From Paenibacillus sp. FSL R5-0912 (GTDB lineage Bacteria > Bacillota > Bacilli > Paenibacillales > Paenibacillaceae), in assembly GCF_000758605.1 (NCBI RefSeq), contig NZ_CP009282.1:5952001-6016000 (forward strand): a stretch of DNA of 64,000 bases, written 5' to 3'. Below are positions 9,216 through 17,549 of the stretch, in pieces. The position numbers and the translations under genes were made by a program. The notes below the pieces were generated by a model. That model was given only the letters and a program-made list of their open reading frames with translations, ran no database searches and was not told where the DNA came from. Numbering within the stretch: position 1 is the stretch's first letter; every line of letters begins with the position of its first letter.

Positions 9216-9308
9216 GACAACCGCGCCCCTTGCTATCATTATGGTCCAAAAATTCAAAAGTACCCCACAACGTGGAGCTAAATCTTGAAGCTTCTTTAAG
9301 CTGAAAGA

Positions 9309-9354
9309 AGAAACAGCTATACCGCCCTTTTTATAAAGGGCGGCTGCCGTTTCT
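9309..9354 (-). terminator. Intra-operon attenuating hairpin after the binding-protein gene
   Basis: CCGCCCTTT (9322-9330) and AAAGGGCGG (9335-9343) form a perfect stem, extended by GAAAC/GTTTC. It lies between the binding-protein gene and its kinase, the usual place for partial termination or mRNA stabilisation that keeps the binding protein in excess. Confidence 0.65.
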
Positions 9355-9373
9355 ACAATGTTTGGTAATTTTA

Positions 9374-10702
9374 TTATTTTTGCGGTAGATCTGCATACGC
9401 CTTGTCAATCTTTTTGATGGCGTCGGCAACGGATGCATCCACGTTGCGTCCGGCGATGGTCACTTCCTCAATCATCTTGTTTACCGCTTCGGACATTTGC
9501 GGGAAGATCGGTGTAATTGGACGCGGTCTGCCGAATTTCTGATTCTGTACGACAAAGATATTCTTCGGATATTGACCTAGCTCAGGGAACTCCTTGGCTA
9601 CTGAATAGCGGGCCGGAATATCTTTTGTGATAGAGCAATAGGTCTTAGCCCCTTCAGAACCAGTCACCCAGTTTACAAACTGCCAGGCAGCTTCGGCATT
9701 TTTACTCTTCGAGGAAATGGCCAGCGACCAGCTTCCGTTCGCGACAGCCTGCTGGGTTTCCTTCGGAAGTGGCGCGATATCATAATCTTCGCCTAATTTG
9801 AAATTAGGAAACTTGTCGGCATAATTGCCCAGTGACCAGGAGCCGTCAACCGTCATCGCCAGCTGGTTGTTCGGGAACGGATCTGGCGGGTATTCCAGAG
9901 AGGACACTTTATCTTTATTATACAGGTCGGAGAAGAATTGCAGCGCCTTTTTGGTCTCTGGCTTATCCAGGTAGCCTTTGGAGGTTGTTCCATCCGGGCT
10001 CATGATATCGCCGCCAAACTGCCAAATAATCGGATATTTAAAGTATGCTGTTGCTCCAGCATTACCGAAGCCTTGTGCCGGATCAATGCCGTACACGCCT
10101 TTGGCCGGGTCGTTAAGCTTTTTAGCTGCATCCAGCACCTGATCCCAAGTCCAAGGCTCTTCCGGGTTCTTGGAGGGAAGAGGAATTCCCTTCGCTTCAA
10201 ACATTTTTTTATTATAGAAAAGAGCAATGGAGGATTCGGTGAGCGGAGCCATGTAAATTTCATTATTATAGGTGTACGTGGCAATGGTCGATTCCGGAAT
10301 ATCCTCCAGGTTACCGTCCTTCTTGAAATAGGTGGTCAGCGGCTGTAAGGCACCCGCCTGGGCGTAAGAAGCCATATTCGGGCCGTCGATGGCCATAATA
10401 TCAGGCGGATTGCCCGAAGCAATAGATGTTCTCAGCTTGGTGTCGTAATCGGCATACGGAATCGGACTCATCTCAACCTTGATATTAGGATGCGCTTCAT
10501 TAAACGAGGCCACCAGCTTGTCATAGGCTGAATTTTCGGTGTCATTGCCCGAGTTTCTCCAGAACGTCAGAGACACCTTCTCTTCTTTGGGGGCTGACGA
10601 AGCTCCCGCCTCCGGCTTCGCGTTATCCCCTTTGCTTCCACATCCGGCGAGCAGTCCGCATGCCAACATCGCGCTTAGTACCACTTTACTCTTACTGTTC
10701 AA
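9374..10702 (-). CDS. Extracellular sugar-binding lipoprotein (ABC family 1)
   Basis: A 442-residue solute-binding protein of the ABC importer of module 1. The signal peptide ends in the lipobox LLAG-C with Cys21, followed by a short linker (GSKGDNAKPEAG). The mature part has the family-1 features 'LTFWRNSG', 'FNEAHPNIKVE' and 'PPDIMAIDGPNMASYAQAGAL'. It is the first gene of module 1, with a cre-like site in its leader and a hairpin after it. The length is normal for the family. The ligand is inferred from the GH32 gene in the same operon. Confidence 0.92.
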   Translation of the reverse strand: MNSKSKVVLSAMLACGLLAGCGSKGDNAKPEAGASSAPKEEKVSLTFWRNSGNDTENSAYDKLVASFNEAHPNIKVEMSPIPYADYDTKLRTSIASGNPPDIMAIDGPNMASYAQAGALQPLTTYFKKDGNLEDIPESTIATYTYNNEIYMAPLTESSIALFYNKKMFEAKGIPLPSKNPEEPWTWDQVLDAAKKLNDPAKGVYGIDPAQGFGNAGATAYFKYPIIWQFGGDIMSPDGTTSKGYLDKPETKKALQFFSDLYNKDKVSSLEYPPDPFPNNQLAMTVDGSWSLGNYADKFPNFKLGEDYDIAPLPKETQQAVANGSWSLAISSKSKNAEAAWQFVNWVTGSEGAKTYCSITKDIPARYSVAKEFPELGQYPKNIFVVQNQKFGRPRPITPIFPQMSEAVNKMIEEVTIAGRNVDASVADAIKKIDKAYADLPQK

Positions 10703-10725
10703 TAATGCCCTCCCCTTTCTTCTAC

Positions 10726-10739
10726 TGTCTGCGCTTACA
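10726..10739 (-). promoter_or_regulatory. cre-like catabolite repression site in front of module 1
   Basis: Read on the minus strand the sequence is TGTAAGCGCAGACA, which fits the cre consensus TG-N-AA-N-CG-N4-CA at every fixed position. It lies 24 bases before the start of the binding-protein gene, where CcpA would block transcription. Confidence 0.6.
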
Positions 10740-10895
10740 ACTGAATATTATCAGACATACCCGATGATAAAATTCATTATCCTCTGCACTAAACTTTCAA
10801 AATGTTCGGTATTTCTAGCACCTGAGTGGACGCTGCGCGAACGGACCGTTGTTCCAATCGCTGTTTAAACGAGAAATGGACAATATTTATAAAAA

Positions 10896-10940
10896 CGCAA
10901 AGCAGCGATCCTCTAAATACCAGGAGAATCGCTGCTTTGC
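10896..10940 (-). terminator. Terminator after response regulator of module 2
   Basis: GCAAAGCAGCGAT and ATCGCTGCTTTGC form a 13-bp stem. It lies 31 bases after the stop of the module 2 regulator and separates the two modules. Confidence 0.75.
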
Positions 10941-10970
10941 TGAGATTTACCGTTTAACAATGAAGGTTTG

Positions 10971-12539
10971 CTACGACTCTTCACTTTTCATCATATGTTC
11001 TTCTCTATACTGGCCGGGACTTACGCCCACAACCTTCTTGAACACCTGGCAGAAATACCGCTGGTTATCATATCCGACATTTTGGGATATTTTGAAGATT
11101 TTGAAGCTGCTTTCTCTCAGCATCTTTTTCGCTGTCTGAATGCGCAGCAATGTAACATATTCCAGAATGGTCTGTCCAGTCGACTTGGAATACAAGTTGC
11201 TTACATAGGAAGAATTGAGCCCGAATCGTTCTGCCAATTGATCCAGCCCAATATTTTCATGGTAATGGGATTCAAGGTACGCTTTGATTTCTTGAACCAC
11301 TTTTTCCTTCATGGTAGTCTTGGTTACACTCAAATAAAATTGCACACTCTTCGTTAAATTCAGCAACTGTTGCTGCAAAGACGCCCAGTCCGGCGTTTCC
11401 AGTATCCTGTCCATCAGCTGCGTGCGGGCTCCGATCACTTTCTCAATCTTGATTCCATAGTCCTGTTCAATCAGATCGAGCATCCGGTTTCCCCACTCTA
11501 TGCCTGCCTTCTTCAGCAGAACAGGAGCCATCAGCCGTCCCGTCCCCCATTCCGTCCAACGTTCAAGCATCTCCTCGAACTCTTTCTGTTCGTAACGGAC
11601 GAAGGATTGGATGTTCTCAGACCAATGGGTCAGCCACTGCTCAGATACGCGGGTAATCTCCTCTAAGCCGCTCCCCTCCATAACCGGAACCCCAAAGAAT
11701 ACCCCCATTTCACATGCCTTATCGGCTGCCGCAAAAGAGAGGTTTGCCTGTATGATTCCTGTTACCACCGGCCCCAGTCCAAACGACAATGAAATATCGT
11801 CCGCTGAGCTGTCATTCGAGAAGGCTTCGGCTGCAGCCAGCAAAATTTCTGTTAATGGCTCATTGTCCTCCATGGCCGCCATGCATAATAAGATGACTTT
11901 CTGCTGCTCGTACAGCAGCTCCACAACGATTCCGCGATTCGTCAAAAAGCTAAGGAGAGCATCCGTAGCGCCATTGTTCTTCATTCGTTCGAGCCACAGC
12001 GTCTCCGTGCTTCCAATCACGAGGACCGCAAACTGGTTATATCGTTCGTAGGGGGTCTGATCAAACGATGGGCGTTTGGCATGGACGATTAGATCTGTAA
12101 ACGCCGCCCGGTCCAAGGCTGCCACATTCCGAAGCTCAGGGCGATTCTCCGTTGCATCCGCTTTACGCTCCAGACGCTTGAGCGCTCTCGAGACAGTCTT
12201 GGCTACTTCCTCCAGCTCTGCCGGCTTGATCAGATAATCCACCGCCTCCAGCTCAATGGCTTCTTTGGCGTATTCGAACTCGGAATACCCGCTAATGATG
12301 ATACATTCCGCCTTACGGCCTTTCTCCTTCAAGGCACGGATCAGCTCCAGCCCATTCAGGCCGGGCATCCGAATATCTGTCAGCACAATGTCCGGATCGG
12401 ACTGAAGAATCCGTTCCAGGGCTTGCTTGCCGTTAGTTGCCGTCCCCACGATCCCTATCCCATAAGCATTCCAGTCGATCACGGCCGACAATGTCTCCAC
12501 CACCAGCTGCTCATCATCCGCTATAAAAAGTTTATACAT
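10971..12539 (-). CDS. YesN-type response regulator with AraC DNA-binding domain
   Basis: A 522-residue regulator, last gene of module 2. The receiver has Asp8-Asp9 and phospho-acceptor Asp55 (VLTDIRMP), and 'YLIKP' supplies the conserved Lys. The C-terminal ~100 residues form the AraC-type DNA-binding domain ('LDQLAERFGLNSSYVSNLYS', 'FKISQNVGYDNQRYFCQVF'). The ATG at 12539 follows the upstream kinase stop by 30 bases. It is similar in build to the module 1 regulator but not closely alike in its middle region, so a recent duplication is unlikely. Confidence 0.9.
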   Translation of the reverse strand: MYKLFIADDEQLVVETLSAVIDWNAYGIGIVGTATNGKQALERILQSDPDIVLTDIRMPGLNGLELIRALKEKGRKAECIIISGYSEFEYAKEAIELEAVDYLIKPAELEEVAKTVSRALKRLERKADATENRPELRNVAALDRAAFTDLIVHAKRPSFDQTPYERYNQFAVLVIGSTETLWLERMKNNGATDALLSFLTNRGIVVELLYEQQKVILLCMAAMEDNEPLTEILLAAAEAFSNDSSADDISLSFGLGPVVTGIIQANLSFAAADKACEMGVFFGVPVMEGSGLEEITRVSEQWLTHWSENIQSFVRYEQKEFEEMLERWTEWGTGRLMAPVLLKKAGIEWGNRMLDLIEQDYGIKIEKVIGARTQLMDRILETPDWASLQQQLLNLTKSVQFYLSVTKTTMKEKVVQEIKAYLESHYHENIGLDQLAERFGLNSSYVSNLYSKSTGQTILEYVTLLRIQTAKKMLRESSFKIFKISQNVGYDNQRYFCQVFKKVVGVSPGQYREEHMMKSEES

Positions 12540-12569
12540 GATGTAATCCCACCTTCATATAGCCCGGTC

Positions 12570-14309
12570 TTAATCCATTATTCCGATCCTTAGGGTAACT
12601 TTGGTTCCGATGCCTGGAATGCTGTCTATGCGCAGCCCGTGGTTCTGGCCATAATGCAATTGAATTCTTTCCTGGATATTCCTTAATGCATAGCCCTTAG
12701 GCTTCGTAACCGCAGGATCAAAGCCTACTCCGTCATCCTCGACTTCGAATACAAGCGTATCTCCTTCGATTCGTCCCCGAATGTAAATATTCCCTTGGCT
12801 CTCCTTCAGCTCAATTCCATGAAAAATCGCATTCTCCACCAGCGGCTGTATCAGGAGCTTAAGCATGCGGATATGTTCAATTTCCGGTTCGAGCTCAATG
12901 GTCACCTCGAATTTTCCGTTATAGCGGATATTTTGAATCTCCAAATAATTTTTCACCTGGTCGATCTCATTGCGGATAGTGGTAATATAGTCCCCATTAT
13001 TCAAGCTTAACTTAAACATGTTAGACAGCGACATAACCATTTTCGAAATGTTTTTGGCACCGATTCGTTCGGCCATTAGATATATGGAATTCAGCGTATT
13101 GTACAGGAAGTGAGGGTTGATTTGACTTTGCAGCGCGTGCAGCTCTGCTTCCCTCTCCTTCAGCCTGGCTTCTATTAATTTGTCTGATAATTCGGAGTTG
13201 GTGCGGAAGGTCCTCAAGAACTGATTGCCTATTTTCCCAATTTCATCTTCCTCCTGAAAGAGGATTCCTTCGATCATCTCCCGTTTGGCCGCTTTTCTGG
13301 CGACGGAGGACAGTAAAGTCAATTGCTTCGTGATACGCTTCGAGATCAAATACGAACCATAAGCGGCCAGCAGGAAAGCCACCATTGTCAGCGTGAGCGT
13401 AACATTACGTATCCAGACAATCTCCGAATTGATGTTAGAATAAGGGATCATGCTGACCACTTTCCACTGGGTTACCGGATTGGTATCGAAGGTGATGACA
13501 TACCGTTCTCCGCCCATCGTTTCGATGCGGGTGCCCCGTTCAGGCAAGCTATAGAGCAGATTCATTTCTTTGGGAGGAAGCTGTTTCAGGCCGGCAGTGC
13601 GGGAATTATAATAAATGACTTTATTTTGCTCCAGGATCATCAAATTCCCGTTTTCCGCATTGGAAATATTTCGAAACATTTCATCGAAGACCCGCCTGTC
13701 GATTGAAATAATTAACATGCCGATCGGTTCGAGCGTCTCCAGGTTGTTTAACTGTTTACCGTACAGCAGCAGGTTAGGACTGTCCTTGACAAGCCGGACT
13801 TCATCGCTGTTCAGCCACAAGCCCCGCCCGCCCATACCTCCCACCTGTTGATACCATTTCGTCCGTGAGACCGCCTGGTAGATATTGTCGTACGTTAACC
13901 TGTCCCATTGGTTCGTGGTAATCAGTTCCCTTTGCCCGCTGCCTACGTAAACGTAACGTATATAGGATTTGTTGTTGGTAATATTGACGATCAGACTGCG
14001 GGTCGCATTTTGAAGGTCATAGATCTCCTTGAAATCATTTTTAGTATAGGAAAGGAAATTCTGAACGTCACGGGAGGACAACATCAGCTTCGAGATCGCC
14101 TCCACATCATTCACGAACGTCTGGATATTCCAATTGATGGAGCCCAGCAAATTGGAGGTAGTATCGGACATCTTGTTTTCGATCACTTTGCTTAAATAGA
14201 CGAAGGTTAAGGAAGCAATCAGGACAAGCGGCAGCAAGGAACAGGCGATGGACAGTATAATGATTTTGCTTCGGATGCTGATCGACAGGAACAGCCGGTG
14301 TATTTTCAT
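12570..14309 (-). CDS. YesM-type sensor histidine kinase
   Basis: A 579-residue membrane kinase from the ATG at 14309, which has AGGGGG six bases upstream; a TTG at 14330 adds seven residues without a better site. The first helix is near 'IIILSIACSLLPLVLIASL', followed by an extracytoplasmic sensor of ~250 residues, a second helix ('VTLTLTMVAFLLAAYGSYL'), a HAMP segment and the kinase core. The His motif is the canonical 'NPHFLYNTLNSIYLMAE', unlike the variant in module 1. The ATPase domain has 'EVEDDGVGFD' and ends 'IPGIGTKVTLRIG'. It probably controls the adjacent regulator. Confidence 0.9.
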   Translation of the reverse strand: MKIHRLFLSISIRSKIIILSIACSLLPLVLIASLTFVYLSKVIENKMSDTTSNLLGSINWNIQTFVNDVEAISKLMLSSRDVQNFLSYTKNDFKEIYDLQNATRSLIVNITNNKSYIRYVYVGSGQRELITTNQWDRLTYDNIYQAVSRTKWYQQVGGMGGRGLWLNSDEVRLVKDSPNLLLYGKQLNNLETLEPIGMLIISIDRRVFDEMFRNISNAENGNLMILEQNKVIYYNSRTAGLKQLPPKEMNLLYSLPERGTRIETMGGERYVITFDTNPVTQWKVVSMIPYSNINSEIVWIRNVTLTLTMVAFLLAAYGSYLISKRITKQLTLLSSVARKAAKREMIEGILFQEEDEIGKIGNQFLRTFRTNSELSDKLIEARLKEREAELHALQSQINPHFLYNTLNSIYLMAERIGAKNISKMVMSLSNMFKLSLNNGDYITTIRNEIDQVKNYLEIQNIRYNGKFEVTIELEPEIEHIRMLKLLIQPLVENAIFHGIELKESQGNIYIRGRIEGDTLVFEVEDDGVGFDPAVTKPKGYALRNIQERIQLHYGQNHGLRIDSIPGIGTKVTLRIGIMD

Positions 14310-14381
14310 GAGATCCCCCTGACCCAGCAAAGTTGCAGCCTGGTACTTTCAGTATACCCTCTGGCCAAGGGATGCGGGAGA

Positions 14382-15218
14382 TCAACCTTTCGTTGCTCCT
14401 GCGGTCATGCCGGAAATAACGCTCTTGTTGAACATGAAATAGACCACCATCGTCGGAATGGTCGTGATGCTGATGGCAGCAAAGGTCGCTCCCCAATCCG
14501 TCAAACCGTACTGTCCAATATAATCCATTAAGCCAACTGGAATGGTCCGTGATTTCAGATCATGAATAAACGTATTGGCGAATATAAATTCATTCCAGAC
14601 GAATATCAGATTCATAACGACAACTGTAACTATCGTATTCCGGGATAGAGGGAAAATCATCCGCCAGAACACCTGGTACACACCGCAGCCATCCATTACA
14701 GCGGCCTCCATGATCTCATTCGAAATGTATTTATAGAAGCTTACGAACAGATAAATCGAGATCGGCAGGGCAAAACCTACTTGTGGCAAAATAAGAGAAG
14801 CGAGCGTATTGATAATTCCTATTTTGTTATAAAGAATGAACAGCGGGATGAGCACGACCTGAATCGGAATCATAATGCCGCACAGAAATAAGAACAACAC
14901 ACTTTGGCTCCATTTAAAAGACATCTTCTCGATCACAAAAGCGGCCATGGCACTGAATAAGATCACAAGCACGATGGTCGTCACAGCGACTATGAAACTA
15001 TTGGAAAAATAAGTCCCCAGGTTCCCTTTGCTCCACACATTGAAATAATTATCGAAAGTGTATTGGCTTGGCAGACTGAGCGGATTATCCCCTGAAAAAT
15101 CATTAGGCCCTTTAAAACTGGAGATGAACACCCAGACCAGCGGATACACTTGAATGACAAGCAGAGCAAAGGAAACAACTAGAAGAACCGCCTTGGAATA
15201 GCCAGAAATTTTCATCAT
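14382..15218 (-). CDS. Carbohydrate ABC transporter permease, MalG type
   Basis: A 278-residue membrane protein with six predicted helices and the EAA loop 'NEIMEAAVMDGCG' near residue 180. It ends 'SVISGMTAGATKG', typical of MalG-type permeases. The ATG at 15218 shares one base with the TGA stop of the partner permease (TGATG) and has AAGGAG just upstream, so the two are translationally coupled. It belongs to module 2, where it should form the channel with the MalF-type protein. Confidence 0.92.
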   Translation of the reverse strand: MMKISGYSKAVLLVVSFALLVIQVYPLVWVFISSFKGPNDFSGDNPLSLPSQYTFDNYFNVWSKGNLGTYFSNSFIVAVTTIVLVILFSAMAAFVIEKMSFKWSQSVLFLFLCGIMIPIQVVLIPLFILYNKIGIINTLASLILPQVGFALPISIYLFVSFYKYISNEIMEAAVMDGCGVYQVFWRMIFPLSRNTIVTVVVMNLIFVWNEFIFANTFIHDLKSRTIPVGLMDYIGQYGLTDWGATFAAISITTIPTMVVYFMFNKSVISGMTAGATKG

Positions 15219-16111
15219 CAGGTCTCCTTACTGTCCATCATCCGTCTGATAAAGGCAACTGCAATGAGGCTTTCAATGACGATAAATACAGCCATCGCGC
15301 TGCCATAGCCGAAGTCCAGACTGGAGAATGCGGTTTTATACATATAGGTTGGCAACAATTCTGTTACGCGGCCAGGCCCCCCGTTTGTCATGATATACGG
15401 GATGTCGAACCCTTTCAGCGCCCCCGTAGTCGCCATAATGATTGAAACCATCAGAACTGGCTTGATCAGCGGCATTTTGATCGAACGAAACAGATTCCAC
15501 GAAGAAGCTCCATCAATTCTGGCCGCCTCCTCGATATCGGCAGGAATGGAAATTAATGCACTATACAGAATAATCATATAAAGACCGATATAACGCCAGC
15601 CTTCGGGTACCGATACCGCACTCAGAGCCCAGTTGAGGTCGGACAGCCAAGGTTTGCTCCAGTCTCCAAGACCTATCTGCTGCAGACAAAAGTTCAGGAT
15701 TCCGACCGGCTCAAACGAGTACACATTTTGGAACAACTGTGCTATCGCTACTGAGGTGATGATGGCAGGGGCAAAATATAAGGTTTTGAACAATTCTCTC
15801 CCTTTGGTGATATTGGTCAGTAAGATGGCAACCAACAAACCGAGCAACACCTGCATGGCTACAATAATGGAAACATAGATCAGATTGTTGCTGAATGCCT
15901 TCCAGAATGTCTTGTCGCCGCCGAACATCTTGGTGTAATTGTCAAAGCCGATATAGAGCATATCTGAAACTCCGTCCCAGGAGAAGAAACTGAAATACAT
16001 CGACCAAAGGATAGGCGCCAGCACGGTGAGCAAATACACCAATAATGCAGGCAGCAGAAAGACGAGAGCGGCTTTGCGGTTGCGCAGGACTTTATCCATA
16101 TGCTTGCTCAT
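15218..16111 (-). CDS. Sugar ABC transporter permease, MalF/UgpA type
   Basis: A 297-residue permease. It has a short basic N-terminus (MSKHMDKVLRNRKAA), a first helix 'LVFLLPALLVYLLTVLAPI' and the EAA loop 'DIEEAARIDGASSWN' near residue 200, followed by the typical 'TNGGPGRVTELLPTYMY' segment before the last helix. It lies between the module 2 binding protein and the MalG-type permease. No ATPase is encoded nearby. Confidence 0.92.
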   Translation of the reverse strand: MSKHMDKVLRNRKAALVFLLPALLVYLLTVLAPILWSMYFSFFSWDGVSDMLYIGFDNYTKMFGGDKTFWKAFSNNLIYVSIIVAMQVLLGLLVAILLTNITKGRELFKTLYFAPAIITSVAIAQLFQNVYSFEPVGILNFCLQQIGLGDWSKPWLSDLNWALSAVSVPEGWRYIGLYMIILYSALISIPADIEEAARIDGASSWNLFRSIKMPLIKPVLMVSIIMATTGALKGFDIPYIMTNGGPGRVTELLPTYMYKTAFSSLDFGYGSAMAVFIVIESLIAVAFIRRMMDSKET

Positions 16112-16146
16112 TCCCTAATTTTAGTTTTTTTATTGTACTTACAGCA

Positions 16147-16167
16147 GCCAACCGGCTTTCGGTTGGC
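16147..16167 (-). other. Intergenic hairpin after binding-protein gene of module 2
   Basis: GCCAACCG and CGGTTGGC form a perfect 8-bp stem around a five-base loop, without a T-run. It lies between the binding-protein gene and the permeases, the same relative place as the hairpin in module 1, and probably serves differential expression. Confidence 0.5.
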
Positions 16168-16184
16168 CGCCATGTTTAGTATCG

Positions 16185-17534
16185 CTATTTGAAGTATTTC
16201 GGCGCGTTTTCTTTAATCGCCTGATCCATTAGTTCGGCAAACTCTTCCGGAGTATGGGCTCCCAGAGCCAGGGCATTCAATTCATTGCCGAGCAGCTCAT
16301 TCGTGGCCGGATCAAGGCGCGTATCCCACGGGACCGCAAAGACGTTGCCGGATTTCGCGATTTCGTCCTGAATTTTATAGAAGAGCTCCGGCATCCCCTG
16401 CTCTTGATCCAGTGAATAATTGAAAGGCGAGAATTGGCCTTTTTCCGTATAGGCCTTCGGGTATTGCTCCAGAAGGAATTTGACGAATTCCTTCATCGTA
16501 TCATCGAAGGTCTCCTGGTTGAAGGCAACGCCGATACCCGAGTTGATAAAATAATCATTGTCAGCCGTTGTGGCACCTTCCATCATGGGAAGCCGGAAAA
16601 AACCGATATTGTCCTTCATTTCTGCGCTTACTTTATCATTTACAAAGTTCATAGTTTCCCATGAACCCATGTAATACATCCCGGCTTTGCCGCTCAGGTA
16701 CAAATCGCGCGCTGCGGTGTAATCCGTTGCAGTGAATCCTTGCTGAAAGTACCCTTTGGTGCCCAGATCGTGAACGAACTTAATCCCTTCCATGCCGGCC
16801 GGGTCCTTGAAGGATGCTTTGCCTTGCTTTACATTTTCGATAAAATCATTGCCTGTCATGCGGAACGGTTTGTACGCCAGGTACCGGAGAACCGGCCATT
16901 TATCCTTGCCGTCGACGGCAATCGGCGTAACCCCGCTTTGCTTCAGCTTCTCGGCAACCTCCATGAACTCATCGAACGTCTTCGGCGGCTCCAGGCCAAG
17001 ATCCTTGAACATCTTGATGTTGTACCAGAATACCTCGATTCCATATTCTAGCGGGAAAGTATACATGCTGCCGTCTGCGAACTGCTGATATTGCAGGGCC
17101 ACCGGACGGAAATCTTCATATTTCCCCAGCTCCTCCAGCAGTTTTTTCATATCGACCAGTTTGCCTTGCTCCACGAGCTTGGAAGCATAGGCATCCGGAT
17201 CTGTATCAAACATGGCGGGCATCTCATTGCTCGCAATCAATGTCCGCAGCTTCTGCAGATAGGACGGGCGATCACCCGTGCCCTCCAGAACCAGCTCGAA
17301 TTCCGGATGCGTCCTTGAGAACTCATCTGCAATCTCCTTTACAGTAACAGCCGGAGGGCTGTCTACGCCGCGGGCCACGAACCACTTGTATGTTTTCTTG
17401 TCCACCTTCTGCGGATTCGCCGATCCGGTTTCTGAAGCGCCGTTATTAGTATTTTTGCCTCCGCATGCGCTCACCATCGCCGCTAGGACAACCAGTGATA
17501 ACGAGAGAGTCAGCCATTTGACATAACGTTTCAT
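16185..17534 (-). CDS. Extracellular sugar-binding lipoprotein
   Basis: A 449-residue family-1 solute-binding protein. The signal peptide ends in the lipobox VSA-C with Cys24, followed by a Gly/Asn/Thr linker. The mature protein has 'GVDSPPAVTVKEIADEFSRTHPEFELVLE' and 'EVFWYNIKMFKDLGLEPPKTFDEF', typical of binding proteins for di- and oligosaccharides. It follows the GH32 gene by 15 bases and precedes the permeases, so it belongs to the module 2 importer. It is only distantly similar to the module 1 binding protein, which suggests a different ligand. Confidence 0.92.
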   Translation of the reverse strand: MKRYVKWLTLSLSLVVLAAMVSACGGKNTNNGASETGSANPQKVDKKTYKWFVARGVDSPPAVTVKEIADEFSRTHPEFELVLEGTGDRPSYLQKLRTLIASNEMPAMFDTDPDAYASKLVEQGKLVDMKKLLEELGKYEDFRPVALQYQQFADGSMYTFPLEYGIEVFWYNIKMFKDLGLEPPKTFDEFMEVAEKLKQSGVTPIAVDGKDKWPVLRYLAYKPFRMTGNDFIENVKQGKASFKDPAGMEGIKFVHDLGTKGYFQQGFTATDYTAARDLYLSGKAGMYYMGSWETMNFVNDKVSAEMKDNIGFFRLPMMEGATTADNDYFINSGIGVAFNQETFDDTMKEFVKFLLEQYPKAYTEKGQFSPFNYSLDQEQGMPELFYKIQDEIAKSGNVFAVPWDTRLDPATNELLGNELNALALGAHTPEEFAELMDQAIKENAPKYFK

Positions 17535-17549
17535 TTATAAGACCTCCTG

